Source of the DNA: Hygrophila difformis
Lineage: Eukaryota; Streptophyta; Magnoliopsida; Lamiales; Acanthaceae
Length of the DNA: 64,000 bases
Assembly: GCA_030278955.1 (NCBI GenBank)
Contig: JAOANR010000004.1
Location: forward strand, 61,969,686 to 62,033,685
Reading direction: 5' to 3'
Of the stretch, positions 36,101 to 54,768 are shown one piece after another. The notes below the pieces were generated by a model, which saw nothing but the letters and a program-made list of their open reading frames with translations, was not told the DNA's origin and did no database searches. The position numbers and the translations under genes are program-made. Position 1 is the stretch's first letter. Each line of letters begins with the position of its first letter.

Positions 36101-36343
36101 TTGTTTTGAGTTTCTCAATCACATGATACTATTATATCTTGTCTATTTGTTGTGTGCTTTGTGGATCTTAACCTGGATATGGTATTTTATTTTGCACAGT
36201 CAAGAGCAGATTCCAATGGCCAATGGAATGGAGGTTATTATGGAAGGCAAGCCTACAATGGATACGGATATCCAGGAGGAGCGTACGGGGCATCTGCAAA
36301 TGGGCATGGGGCTGCCTTGCAACAGCAGCAGCCAATAAGTTAA
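33178..36343 (+). CDS. RNA-binding protein RBP45/RBP47 type, three RRMs
   Basis: Six exons: 33178-33492, 34052-34529, 34929-34990, 35066-35196, 35820-35916 and 36200-36343, 408 residues in frame. A Gln/Met-rich N-terminus (1-75) is followed by three RRM domains (about 80-160, 172-252, 284-356). Their RNP2/RNP1 pairs are VWIGDL with RYGFIEF, IFVGDL with KGYGFVRF and IFVGGL with KGCGFVQF. The C-terminus is Gly/Tyr/Gln-rich. Plant RBP45/47 proteins are related to yeast Nam8 and mammalian TIA-1. They bind U-rich and poly(A) RNA, act in nuclear pre-mRNA metabolism and join stress granules. Exon layout and length are normal; all key aromatic RNP residues are kept. RBP45 and RBP47 cannot be separated with confidence by eye. 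Confidence 0.95.
34614..34638 (+). repeat. TA microsatellite in RBP45/47 intron 2
   Basis: (TA)n run followed by a T-run between exons 2 and 3. Similar TA runs sit in introns of both SCPL genes. Confidence 0.8.
35342..35404 (+). repeat. Long T-tract joined to a G-tract in RBP45/47 intron 4
   Basis: About forty pyrimidines, almost all T, followed by about twenty G interrupted by single T. The length of such homopolymers is prone to sequencing error, so the base count may be unreliable. Confidence 0.8.
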
Positions 36344-37500
36344 ACAACTAAGACATTATATATTTATTGATCACAGATAGTGGATATAGTGTATCCAAAA
36401 CCCCTATTGTGTGGGAACACCAAGAATTTTGTAGCTGAATATCTCATTTGAGACACCACTCCCCTTCTTTCCTTTCTGTTTTATCTCTTTGAACTTTGGC
36501 TTGTGATTTTGACATTTGAAACTTATAAAGGTACTACTGTTAGCGGCTTATAGTATTTTCTTTTCTTCTGAAACTTGTTCTGGTTTGCACTCTTCCATTC
36601 TGGTGGTGCAATGAATTTAGAGATACAGTACATAGAATTACATATCTTGTTCTTTGGATGGGCCCTAGATATACTTGTATTGGATCGAAGACTAGCTTTG
36701 GGAAATCGGAAGTCCCATTAAAATTTAAAAGTGACAGCCTGAAGCATGAAAGAGAGAGTAATAGTTGCCGGCCGAATTGGAATACATTTATTCTCCCGTG
36801 GTGCATAGTTAACATATGTCCAAAACAAATGCAAAAATGTGTGATGTTGAACAAAATCAACCTTTTCAATCCAACCTAAGCAATGGTACTCACCATATGT
36901 TTAACTTAGATTAATTTAAGTAATAATAATAAAACAATAGTAATTCAAAGGGTATTAGGAAAATGCAACACTGTACGTAGTAGGCAGTGAGCAATGGGCA
37001 ATGAGGAAAATGGAAAGAGAGTTGATAATGTCGAATATAGATAGGTATCAAGATTGGATTGGATGGTTATGGAGTATGGACATCCAATATTCAAAATTGC
37101 CTTATGTTACACTTGCACAGACGACGATATTTGCTGTCCTATATACGCCATAGGTCTGGCTCTGATAGGATATATACCCCATAGAATAGCTCACTTCTAT
37201 TTAAACCACCTCCAATTCAAGACAATAAAATAAAATATTTTAGTATGAGAGTGCTGTGCTCCATTATAGTATATACTTCTATTAGTAGTACTATTATCGA
37301 TTAATAATGGATTCCAATTCCAAACAATATTGAATGCCTCCATGCGAATGTGAACAAGACCTCATTAAATTAGTGAGCAAGAAAAACATTGTTAATTGCA
37401 GCTGACAATGGCAATAATAATGGCAATATAATGGCAAAGACACAGAGTATTATGTGGCATTTACGAAACGAAACAATTGAAGCAAACAATACAAAGCATA
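36344..37500. other. 3' UTR of RBP45/47 and intergenic sequence
   Basis: No further gene seen. The first 200 bp or so is probably 3' UTR. Confidence 0.45.
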
Positions 37501-37755
37501 TACTTCCTCCGTTTCTTTTTAAATGCTACATAACCACATTTCACGCAATCCAATACATATTTTTAATTTTTCATAACTCAAATTGCATACAATGAAAAAT
37601 TATGAAAATTTGATATTATAAATCTATGCGATTAGACGAATCCAACAAGATCTCACTTGACTATATTTTATCTTATATAATTATATTAAAAAGTCGAGTC
37701 AAAGCTACTCAATGAACAGTACCAAAAGTCAAAACGTGCATTTAAAAGGGATAGT
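37501..37755 (-). mobile_element. Stowaway-like MITE
   Basis: Left end TACTTCCTCCGTTTC; right end AAGGGATAGTA is decayed. The interior is very similar to the MITE at 26436-26735 (ATTTCACGCAATCCAATACA, ATTAGACGAATCCAACAAG). Confidence 0.75.
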
Positions 37756-43641
<5,886 letters not shown>

Positions 43642-44190
43642 GGACTGATGAGGAGTATATAATAGAAGTAATAAGCCTACATGTCTGCACAAAAGAATGA
43701 AAACCAGCACATTTGATGCTTGATCCTCAAGGCTTGAGAGTTCAGACTTCAGACAGTGGCAGTTTTTTGAATTTTTTAATTTTTATTGCAGTGTTTTGGT
43801 TTTATTTGGACTGGGTCAACTGTCAACCCTTTATCCGTGCCCAATTAGTCAGTATTTCTCCTTTTTCAAAATATACTACTCCACCTATAGCAAATCGTTC
43901 GGAGCCGGTGACCTGTAGTACTGGCACATTCAAAAGTGATGAGTATGTATATATAAAATGATGTGTGAGTATAAAAAAGTGATGGATGGAGGTTATAAAC
44001 AAAAAAAACTAATAAAAAAATAAACTACCATCTATACATCACTTTATAAGGCTTATACATTACTTCACAAAGGGTTACACATCATTTTTAGCGATGTCTG
44101 CACCTGCTGACAATTATAATGACATTACGTAAGCATGATTGCCACCTATAGTACAGTAATTAATTTTGGCTGCTTTTTATTGAATAATAC
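43642..44190. other. Downstream region of SCPL-B
   Basis: 3' UTR and intergenic DNA; no gene recognised. Confidence 0.4.
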
Positions 44191-44450
44191 TACTCCGTCT
44201 CATTATAATCGCTACGGACCCACCTGACACGTATGCCGATACACATTTTTAAAGGTTAATAACTTAAATTGTGTACAATAAAAAATTATAAAAATTTGAT
44301 ATTGTAAAACTACAAAATTAGACGAATCTAACAAGATCTCATTTGACTATGTTTTTTCTTATATAACTATGATAAAAATACGAATCAAATTTAAATAGTG
44401 AATAGTGCCAAAAAGTCAAACGTGACAATCTAAATGAGAGGGAGGAAGTA
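44191..44450 (-). mobile_element. Stowaway-like MITE
   Basis: TACTCCGTCTCATTAT at the left and GAGGGAGGAAGTA at the right. Interior block TTAGACGAATCTAACAAGATC, reverse orientation. Confidence 0.75.
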
Positions 44451-44547
44451 TGAATAATCAATACGTATTTTGCACGTTTAGGTTTGAGAATGACAAACCA
44501 TACGTCACACGGGATCCTTGTTATTATATTTTTTTTTTCTTTTAAGA

Positions 44548-44814
44548 TACTCCCTCTGTTCCTCTTTACTAGTCGTTTAGGAAGAGATTGTAATTACCAA
44601 GGAATGTAATGATTAGACAGTAAATTTTTATTTTTGCCCTTCTTTTATTTACACAAATCAAGAAAAAGTAAGTTTGAGTGGAGAGAGAATGAATGATATT
44701 TATGAGAGTAAAAGGGTAATATTGGAAAAACATGATATAAAGATGAAAAACGACAACTATTTTGGAACACTTTTTTGTTTCTAAAAAGACAACTAAAAAG
44801 GAACGGAGGGAGTA
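44548..44814. mobile_element. Stowaway-like MITE, second subfamily
   Basis: Clean ends TACTCCCTCTGTTCC and GGAACGGAGGGAGTA. The interior lacks the common block; CAAGGAATGTAATGATTAG resembles the MITE cut by the right window edge. Confidence 0.85.
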
Positions 44815-45033
44815 TCTTATTATAATAATGTCTTACTCTATAGTACTCATATTATTTAGTCGAAATTTTTGATTTCGAAATTTCAAGATTCCCGTGCCAC
44901 ACAAGAATCAGGGTTCTATTTCAAATTGTCTTCTTTCGAATATAATAAATGTGTTTCCACGTTATATATAGACCCTGTTTGGGAATTAACTGTTAGTTGT
45001 TAACTGATTATGTGAGTAATAATTGGTTAAAAT

Positions 45034-45296
45034 TACTCCCTCTGTCCCATATAAGACGTCATGTTTGACTTTTTGACACTGCTCATTGTTCAACTTTGAC
45101 TCAATATTATTGTAACTATATATTTGAAGAAAATAGTCGAGTTTGGTCTTGTTAGATTCGTCTAATTGTATAGTTTTAGAATATATATTTTATATAATTT
45201 TTGCTTGTATATATTTTGAGATATTAACAATTAAAAATGTGCATTGTATTGTGTGCAGAAGTCAAACAGGACATCTTAGCTGGGACAGAGGGAGTA
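45034..45296 (+). mobile_element. Stowaway-like MITE
   Basis: TACTCCCTCTGTCCC and GGGACAGAGGGAGTA are near-perfect inverted ends with TA. Interior block GGTCTTGTTAGATTCGTCTA. Confidence 0.85.
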
Positions 45297-46146
45297 GATG
45301 GTTGACAATTTCGAGGCTAACTTTTTGCCTAGAATAAGCTAAAATTCAAAATGTTCCTATTTGCAGCAGTTTCAAAACGAGCTGATTGAACATTGTTTTA
45401 AGTTATTTTGTCTTTTTTAAATAAGCTATTTTATCTCGAGACAAATTAGCTGATTGGATTTAGTTGTTTTGCCAAACAGTGCCATAAATAATTTCCCCTT
45501 GGAATAAATAAAATTTCACTATATACATAACAAAGAATAGATTTAGAAATACATACTACGAGACAAATTGATCGTTACTTTAAAATATGCATACTTGATC
45601 CTTATTAATTCTTTCTCTTCCATTTGGTATCTAGAAGTTTAGATAAATGCATTGACCTTTTTATATCTATTAACTTATTAAAAAATATTGAACACGATAC
45701 ATTTCATTTGGATTATCACTGGAACAAGAAAAGTGTTTCACATTATGTTATTTAAACCATAATTCAAATGGAATGAAGCACCAAATTTACTATTATATAT
45801 ATAACTGTCCTTGATTAACATGACCTTATCCAAACGTGTAAAATTACTGCCTTATTGTTTTTTTAAGCTACGAAATTAAATCGTTTCTAGTACCTGCCTT
45901 TGCTTTTCAATTCATTAAAATACAAGAATAGAATATTTAAGATGAAACGGACAAATAAAATACTAGTAGTACATTAGCAATAATAATAATTAACCCAAAC
46001 CTCCCCTTCAAAAATTCACCATGGAAAATAAATCAAAATTCCCAAAAGCAGAGGTGGTTACAAATTACTACAATTCACAAATATCCATAAAAGACATTCA
46101 TTAAGTAGTTCTCTCACAGACAAAAACCAAGAATGTTTCCTTAGGG
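45297..46146. other. Intergenic sequence
   Basis: AT-rich; no gene or element recognised. Confidence 0.4.
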
Positions 46147-46838
46147 TAGGGGTGTGCATCGATAGGTTTGGTTAACCGAACCGAACCAAACTCCAAAATC
46201 GAATTAAAAATCGAATTTTTTCTAAAAACTAAAATCGAACCAAAATTACTGAAAACCGAAATAACCGAACTGAAATATTTTCGGTTCGGTTATACCGGTT
46301 AACCGAACCGAACCGAACCGAATTGCATTTCTAAAAAATAAAATATTTTTTTATCAAAACATCTCTATTACCATTTTCAAACCTTTAAATTCGTCATGTC
46401 AAACAAAAACATCATATCTATATAACTATGAGTGCATCTTAGTAAACCATTCTAAATTGCATTGTTCAAATTACACATAAATGAAATGACAAAATAAAGA
46501 AACAGTCACCGAATAGTTCAAATACGAAACAATACAAAAGTCTCAAAACTTTCAACAGTAGTTCTCACTTCTCATCCACGCAAACAATCACCGAATAGGG
46601 GTATCATTTTGTGTTTATTATATAATGACATAATGTATTTTATATATTTTTTTTAATATATAATTCAAATTTCGGTTCGCTTCGGTTAACCGAATTGTAG
46701 ATTTTTAAAAATCGAAAACCGAAATTTTGGATTTTCAAAATCAAAAATCAAACCGAAATTCAAAAACCAAATCAAATTACAAAATTCGGTTCGGTTCGGT
46801 CGGTTTGTTCGGTTGCGACCGAAATTTGAACACCCCTA
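46147..46838. mobile_element. Probable non-autonomous hAT element
   Basis: Ends TAGGGGTG and CACCCCTA are inverted. Subterminal arrays of GGTTCGG/CCGAACC near both ends (46170-46320 and 46670-46830) are in opposite polarity. The flanks CCTTAGGG and CCTGGCGG are only a degenerate 8-bp duplication, so age or an alternative boundary is possible. The design parallels the hAT element at 18291-18497. Confidence 0.6.
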
Positions 46839-47043
46839 CCTGGCGGCAAGGCCCAACGATCCTCACCGTCCATTACCGCTGCACCTACCAACGGTCTAGA
46901 TTGAATTGGTTCCGGACTCCGTGGGACCCCGCTATGAAATACTATTAGTCATCCTCTTCCTCGCAGTTTCCTGTCCCAGACATTTATATATATCAGAAAG
47001 TTTCGACTTTTCCTCTTCAATTCCAATTCAGCGACTCTTCCCA
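46839..47043 (+). promoter_or_regulatory. Promoter and leader of the DUF1645-type gene
   Basis: A TATA box (ATTTATATATATCAG, about 46982-46996) lies some 50 bp before the ATG at 47044. An upstream in-frame ATG at 46906 precedes the TATA box and is unlikely to be transcribed. Confidence 0.5.
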
Positions 47044-48235
47044 ATGGAAACTGAAGTAATGCTGCCGTCCCCCGCCGTGGATTTCAACTTCGACAGTAAC
47101 TGCACCTCGCCGTACCTAACCGCGCCGTCCAGCCCCCAGCGCTTCGCCGGATTCTTCCACAGCGCCCCCAATAGCCCCGGCCGCGCTGCCGCCGCCGCAG
47201 CCCTATCCTCCGTGCCGTTCACCTGGGAAGAAAAGCCTGGAATCCCCAAATTAAAAGAAAGCGACGCCCCCGACGAGGAAGAATTCCAGGACACGGAATT
47301 TGCATTCGATTTAATCGGGCATACGAATTCCGTGGCGGCGGCGGCGGATCAGCTCTTCGACGGGGGGAAAATCAGGCCACTGAAACCGCCTCCAAAATTC
47401 AACTACGATCCGAATTACAAGCCCCTGGATTTGTCCCCGAAATCACCACGATCCCCCACCAGACTCATCCGGGAAGCGTTCTCCCCACGCCACCGGAAGC
47501 TCCACAAATCCCCGGAGTCCGATTTCGATCCCTTCGCCGCCGCCCTGGAGAAAACCCGTCTGGCGAATTCCATCCGGGGCCGAGACAGGGCCATTCACAC
47601 CTCTAAAACCCCTCCAGGCCCCCGCAAGACCAAACCCTCCAGGTAATTCGAACATACCCTCCACTCCTCCGGGTATTTTTTTATTTTTTATTTTATTTCA
47701 ATAATTAGAGTGGAAAATTTTATTTCTATCTGCACCACTACTCAGGTCGCTGTCGCCGTTTCGTGTCTCCGATCTCTTATTCGACCCGGGGCCCGGGAGC
47801 GGAGACCAAAACCCTCCCCAAGCCTCCTCTGCGTCCGCTTCAATATTCTCGTCCTCGTTCTGGTACAAGAAATGGAAGATCAAAGACCTTTTGCTTTTCC
47901 GGAGCGCGTCGGAGAGCCGGGCCTCCGAGAAACAGCAGGTGAAGAAGTACACCCTGCTGAGAAAAGCCCGACAGGACGAGGACATCAGGAATGCGAGCTT
48001 CAGGTCGACGGAGAGCGCGGGATCGGTGTCGAGCCGGCGGAGGGCGGCGTCGGGGCCGCCGCCGATATCGGCGCACGAATTGCATTACACAGTGAACAGA
48101 GCGGTTTCAGAAGAGATGAAGAAAAGAACTTTGTTGCCTTACAAACAGGGGCTGTTGGGGTGCCTCGGATTTCATCCTACGGGCTCCGAAATTTCCAGGG
48201 GATTAAACCCGACAGGTTCTTTGTCACGGGGGTGA
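47044..48235 (+). CDS. DUF1645-type plant protein of unknown function
   Basis: Two exons, 47044-47642 and 47746-48235, 362 residues. The architecture fits the plant-specific DUF1645 family: [15 protein letters not shown] (56-69), [18 protein letters not shown] (239-256) and [20 protein letters not shown] then [10 protein letters not shown] at the C-terminus. Much of the rest is Ser/Pro- and Ala-rich and probably disordered. There is no signal peptide or membrane segment. Family members in rice have been linked to stress tolerance and grain size, but the biochemical role is not known. WEEKPG-like motifs also occur in DUF688 proteins, so family assignment is probable and not certain. The coding region is much GC-richer than its flanks, and reading frame and splice sites are clean. 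Confidence 0.85.
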
Positions 48236-49402
48236 AAAAAAAATAAAAAATTAATTAACGAATTCTTATAGGGATGTGGGTTTCTTTATTTTTCATTTTT
48301 GGGTTCTTGATTTGAATTTGTGGAAATTCTATAGAGAGAGAGGGAGCAATTCAATTTGTTAATGTGATCAAATAAAAATTCATATTGCCATCTCTAGTTC
48401 TCTACGACTCTCTGCCTCTCTGGTCATGAGGATTAGTGAATAGAATTCTTTTTCCAAAGTCTTTTTTCTATGTGAGTAAGTTTTTTTTTTTTTTTTTTTT
48501 TTTTTTTGAAGATGAATGGAGGTGAATAGTGATATGATTGTTGGGTGATCTTTTGTGACCCTCTTTTCGAGTTACTAATTTATTTTAATTTAATTTATTT
48601 TTATTTTTATTTTTTTGTAAAGAAATGTGTGATCATTAAGAATTTTAGTTTTGATTATTATGTGTTTTTTCTCTTAGCGCATTGTTCCAAAAACAATATA
48701 CTCAGTTTAGATAAATAACACTCTCAAATATTGATAAATCATTTATCACACCATCCTATCTAAAAAATAAGATTATCATTTTAATAAAGTCTCTTATACA
48801 ATAAAAAAATTAAAAAAAAAACAAAAAAACTTTGTTGGACTGAAAATGTATTTGAACATTATGAATGACTTGGATAGAAAAAAAATCATATATGATCCCA
48901 GAAGATAATTTCAGGGTTTTTATCGAAGTATAAACAGAGCTGGTATATATGTTTGAGAAGCAATTGATCACCATAATGCCATAGATCCCAAATTTCTTTC
49001 CAACTTATTTTTATCAAACAATTCTCATTTACCAATTCATCAAATTTCAAATTTCATCAAATTCGCCATAGCTTAAATTTGACAGAATCATCCTTAAAAC
49101 TTTATGAAATGAAACTACTAAAAAATTCAAACCTAAAAATTAATTCCATGACAATATACGAATCATCAGTAGTCTACTTGTAATTATCATTCACAAGCTC
49201 ATTAACACCGGATAATTATTCTTTTATTTGAAATTTAACCCACTAAAATGCCACTATTTTATTACTATATTCTCTTAAGAAGAAGAGGATAATTATGTCG
49301 CCAGAAAATTAAGTAAACTTAAAATTAAATTAATATGATGATATAAAAATTATACAACACGTAATATATACAATTTTATAGTGCAAGGGTATAGTACATA
49401 AC
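48236..49402. other. 3' UTR of the DUF1645-type gene and intergenic sequence
   Basis: Contains a T-run at about 48481-48507. No further gene seen. Confidence 0.45.
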
Positions 49403-49657
49403 TACGTATTCAAAAAATCTTAACATTCCTTGTTTTCACGCAATCCAATACATATTTTTAAAGAGTAATATCTTAAAATTTATAAAATAAAAAATTATGA
49501 AACTTTAATATTATAAAACTACGTGATCAGACGAATCTAACAAGAGCTAACTTGACTATGTTTTATCTTATTAACCGCATGAAAAATCGAATCAAAATTA
49601 CTCAATAAATAGTGTTTACTACGCAAACGTCAAAATGAATAAAATACGGAGGAAGTA
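49403..49657 (-). mobile_element. Stowaway-like MITE
   Basis: Right end ATACGGAGGAAGTA; left end decayed. The interior TTTCACGCAATCCAATACAT and GATCAGACGAATCTAACAAG place it with the copies at 26436 and 37501. Confidence 0.65.
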
Positions 49658-52322
49658 TTATACACTAATATAAAAAGAAAATCGTGCAACCCAAACATCT
49701 AATACCAGAATACTATGATAATAAAATAACACAAGCAAATTAACGTAACCAAGAGAACAATCGAATTCCAATTCATTCAAACTAAGTGTTAAATGGAAAC
49801 AATATGATTACGAGGGGACACCAACTTCCAATTAGCTTTTGAAGATGAAAAAGTAAATTATGTCCCATAATTCAAGTAAAGAATTCAAATGAATATAATT
49901 CCCCTGTAATTGTGCCCCTTTTGAGAGCATATTCTTCTTCATTTGCATGTAAAAAGAAATATTGAATTTTGTTAGCCAAATGGTGGGTGTAATCATTTAA
50001 TCACAGGTACTTTCTTTCTTTTTTCATCGAACAAAAGAAAAAGATAAATAAAGAGAAGTGAGATTCATTGATTGTTGTATGAATGAATCATGACAGGTGG
50101 TAGAACATAAAGTCAAATTATAATTGTTTAATTTATTTACAGTTGGAAAAAATTGTTTTCATGCCCATGTCATCCTACCTTAGTTAAGTGCCTAATTGGT
50201 AAATAAAATAAATAAAACCTGTGTTAGTGTATACAATGAAATAATAAGCCGCTCTTGTTATTTCTTTATTAATAGCAGTTAAACTAGTCAAGGAATGAGG
50301 CACGGGTTGTCTCATGTCTGACCAAAACTTGTTTTGGGGTCGGGAAAATTAGAACAGTCCAAGCTGGCTAACCAATAGTACAAAGTTTACTTTTGTGGAA
50401 TAAGATATTTGAAAGAACATAAAAAGTAAAAATATAATTTTACAACTTTGTTCACATACTGATCCCATAGAAGTGGGCAAATATATGGTATCATGTATTT
50501 GCAATGATCATTTTAAAATTCTTCAATTTAAATAAAATATCTGCACGGTCACCCCCATTAATGTTTTCAAGAATCAGACACAAATGGAGAAGAGTCACGT
50601 TAAGTCGTCAACCAATTTAGAATCTATTTATACTACTAAGTAATTCACGTCACATATCCAACTGCCAACGCCGTGACATGATAAAGACTTAAATGACAAT
50701 AATATAACAGAAATGAATTGTCGTATAATAAAGTGAAATACATGAAACAGGAGTTTTGGATCCCACAGATTCTAAGGCCATAAAAACATGTTTAGCACTA
50801 AAAATTGTTGTCACATACATGAGCAGTCTCTTTATCTTATTAAACATTTACAACAAGCACAATGAAAGAAACAGGCAACTATCTCAATTAAAAAATTTGT
50901 TGTTAACATTTCAAGTATTTAATGAACAAAGTGAGTAAAGACAACTGGACTAGCTAAAAGACACTTTTTTCATAACTAAAAGTAAGAAGTCACACCTGGT
51001 GTGAAGTGTGAGAACCTCACACATCAAACCTAAACTAAGAAGCCCAATAATATCTAAAGTTAGAACCAAACAACACAAAGCCAACAAGTCTATTTCAGAC
51101 ATTAAATGACAACTAATAATTACCCTAGGCCTGGTCAGATGGACAAGGATGAAGGATCACTTTGATCCAAATATTTAAGTTCTTGTCTCAATATTGATTG
51201 CAATAATAAGTAGGGGTCCCCAAAATTGTGTAAAATACACTGGCATGCTTGAGAGGAAGAAGCTAGGAAATAGGTGGGGAGATATTGTCCCAAGCATGCA
51301 TATTAACTCCCTGTTGACTAATTGACTAAAAGAGTAACTACAGTGTGAACAGTTGACAAAGATAATCAGACTCGTTTTCCTTTGTTTTTTAATTTTTCTT
51401 TTTATGCTAAGTGGGAGTAGGAAGAGAATAGAAGAGAGCACCTGACTTGTAGTTGCAAAGGAAGACTGGCTTCCCACCAATGGCTAATGGACAGAGGTCA
51501 ATTTTCAGACCTCAACCAGCAGTTTGACAGGGAACAGCAATAGAATTTGTCAACAGAGTATTGATACCGTTGTCCCCCCACAAAGATCTTGCTTTGACTA
51601 GAGATATATACATTAGGTGATGGTATGGAAATTCTAGTATTAAATGACTGAAACGGTAGTTACAGCAAAAACAATTCCACATAAAAGAAGAGTGAGATAT
51701 GAATAAAATGATTCACAGTGTGTGGTAAGAGTGATGCGATTCATTGAAGAAAGCAATCACGGTGACAGGATAACGAAAAAGATGGGGATTTGCATATATA
51801 AATTGAAGATTGGTTAGTAGAAAAACTTTTTAGAAACAATTATAGTATAACCGCCACAAGGAAATTTAATCATCAATCCCAAGTTGTCCTCATATGAAGA
51901 TGGTGATATCCACATTTCCACAGGCACCTATAAATACAATACAGGAATGTTAATACATTGTTAACGAACAGAGCATGGACACTGCGGTGGACCTTTATTG
52001 TACTGAGAAAGCAGGAGGAGACACAACTGCAAGATCTTTTCCAGTTACTCTGTTCAACTGTTCATTCATGCTTCAGGCCTCCCGCATTTTGAACAGAGGA
52101 CATCAGTGGGCAAACCTTTCTAGGAAAGAGATACTTGTTCATTAAGGATTCTTCAAAAGTAGATGATCAATCATGTAGGACAAGATAATGACCAGACATT
52201 TATAAGTAGCTGAGCAAAGAAACTCATCTATTTCAGAAACATTTCAGCTACCAGCTCTAGCTTGTAGATCCTGAAAACTTACATCTCGAACAAGCATAAC
52301 AGGAGCATCAGGAAGAAATCAA
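49658..52322. other. Intergenic sequence downstream of ZOP1
   Basis: No gene recognised. The last few hundred bases probably include the ZOP1 3' UTR. 51100-51600 is somewhat less AT-rich, but no frame there shows family features. Confidence 0.4.
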
Positions 52323-54768
52323 TCAGCGCTTATAAAGGCCAAGCAATGGTTTTTCTCTCTCTTCAACTCTTTTCCTGGCAGCCTCCCTGGCCTTAAGGGC
52401 ATCAGCTTCCTCTTTGGACAGAACTTTAGGTTTCTCATCTTGTCTTTTTCTCTTAACAGCAACTGATGATGGAGCACCTTTGACAGATCTCATAGGATTG
52501 AGCAGCGTTGAAACCACTCGCCCCGGTGGAGGTCCACTTTGAGAGGCCAGCGCACTTTTACTTTCAGCACCAGTTTTATTCCCTGAAACGGATGGCGGCT
52601 TCCCTAAATCAGGTTTCTTCTGGAAAGACCCGGAAGAAGCTTTAAATGAAGCAAGGGCCTCATCTTGTGCCACCCATTTGCCTACGAAGAAACCATTCTA
52701 TTAGTAAAGGATATGTAATAAGAACACTAGCATATTTTTTGAAGAAATGCGCATACCTAGAGCATCAGTATAGTAAAAGCCAGAGTTTGGATCATAGTAA
52801 CATTTGGTCATTTGACTGTAGTAGTAGCCTGATGAACTGTCATGCTCCCAATCTATCAAGCGAAGAAACAAATAGATGAAAATATTTTACATGCAGTTTA
52901 GAAATACTTCACTCTTATCATGTTATAGTCCCACCAAAAGGATCCAAACAGAAACCAACCCAAAAAATACACTACAAAATAAAAGGCGACCATAATACAC
53001 AAAACCCACACATTCAAAGTTAAGAACAATCAATTCATCACCTCCAGGCATTGCAGAACCATTCATTCCTTGATTATTATCGTCGGCAACAAGTGCTTGT
53101 GCATTAGTCTCCCTTGCTTCCTGAAAAGTTGCTAAATCCTTCTGATAGCTACGCTTGGCTTTCTGACACATGTTAAAAGGGTTGTCATATAACTGGGTCG
53201 CATAGTTCTTGTAAGACCATGGAGTTGCCAAATGGATTTAAATTATATATCCAGTACATGGCCACCCTGAAGAATAACATACAACTTATCCAGGCCTTCT
53301 AATTTGATACAGAAGCAGAATAACAGAAGATAATCCCAATTTAGAAATCATTACTTATGTAGCACTATCAACGTAACACACAAAATTCTTTTTTCTAGAT
53401 ATTAATAATACATTATATTATAGAATTCTCATGGCAGTAATGTTATCACTCAAGCATCACCAAAAGCAAAATTATATCTACCTTCTACCATGGGAGAGTT
53501 CTTTGCCGCGCTGTGTATCATAAGATGTCAAATGAGCTATAACATATACTGTCATGTAACCAACGATTAACATTTTTACTTTATTTCCAAAGACGAGTAC
53601 ATTTCCTAAATTTACAGCGGAAAGAAAACCCCAAGTATTGAAAAAAGTTCAAAACCAAGACTAGACTGAGCATGAGGAAATCATCTCCATTATATGTGAA
53701 TTGAGCACAAGAAAAGACTTAGCCATATTAACTAATACTAGCATTTATTAGCTTACCTCATATATCTTGAAACATGTGAGTTGAGGAAACCTTTGTTCAT
53801 AGTTGCCAAAATCTACGTATGTAAGACTTCTAATATGCCTCACAGGTCCACATGGAAGCATAAAATCTCAGATTGAACTTTTGTCATTCATTTAATTGCT
53901 TCAGTTTCAGAACATAAGTACTTACTGCTTCTATCTGTTCCAAGACACGAGCTGCTTGCTTTTCCTCTTTCTCTTTCTTAGTTTTCTCTTCCCGCATGGT
54001 ATTAAGCTTCTTGGTAACATTTTCCTTATGTCTTTGACCAAGCTCATGATTTCTAATGCTGGCAGGATTGTTGGATATGTAAATTTTGCAGGTGTCGCAC
54101 CACTTGTTACCTTGACTGACCCAGTACTGCAGAACAGAAAACAAAGGTTCCTTACATAATATGACCGTACAATGTATGTGTTGAGAAATTGAGAAAACAA
54201 GAAAAGAAATGGATGAAATTCTCCCCTGTTTATCAACAGAGGTAGACTTTTTCTTGCAAATATGATTAAAAAAATATACTATATTTCATCTCAAGTATAA
54301 TAACCCCATCATCAATTCTCAAGTAGACAAATGATTAAATATCATGGAGCTCAACTATTCAAAAACAAAAAATATCAAACCAACAAGCTAAAGCTAATTT
54401 TTTAAGAAGTTTTAGAAGTTGCCAAAATGCAAGAATATGATTAGTTACCAGTTCAAATTAGTCAAGTATTAATCATACTATTGCCACTCTACGTTGTTCA
54501 TGGTAACTATGAAGTTGCCAAAGAACCCGATCTCAACCTTCAAAAAGATGCCTTCTGCAACCAAGTATAAGGTCACTAATAAATGTCTCCAAAACACCCT
54601 CACCAAAATTAGGATAAGAAAAAGATGTTTCTTGACAATCATATACAAGAACTAAAAAAATCAACACCAAATGCCCCATCCTCATAAGCGCACCTTTGAA
54701 TCTCCATGTTGAATTTCGCAAGAATCAAACTACCATAAATAGGCAAACAATGATCATACCTCTGTCAT
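52323..54768 (-). CDS. ZOP1: ZOP1-like zinc-finger and OCRE-domain splicing factor
   Basis: Five exons on the minus strand: 54760-54768, 53926-54126, 53042-53162, 52757-52852 and 52323-52681, 261 residues. The first exon is only nine bases (MTE), which gives the family N-terminus MTEYWVSQGNKWCDTCKIYI once spliced. A U1-type/matrin C2H2 zinc finger uses Cys13, Cys16, His30 and His36. A charged coiled stretch (38-70) follows, then an OCRE repeat (about 112-149) with YYYSQMTKCYYDPNSGFYY. The tail has PPGRVVSTLLNP and the conserved end KAREAARKRVEEREKPLLGLY. The Arabidopsis protein acts in pre-mRNA splicing and RNA-directed DNA methylation; the human counterpart is the spliceosomal WBP4/FBP21. 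No breaks seen. Confidence 0.93.

Noticed and set aside
46906..47043. N-terminal extension of the DUF1645-type protein
   Set aside because: It starts upstream of the likely TATA box, and the added residues do not look like the family.
47044..48235. Long antisense and alternative-frame open stretches across the DUF1645-type gene
   Set aside because: They result from high GC content in the coding exons. Only one frame joins across the intron and carries the family motifs.
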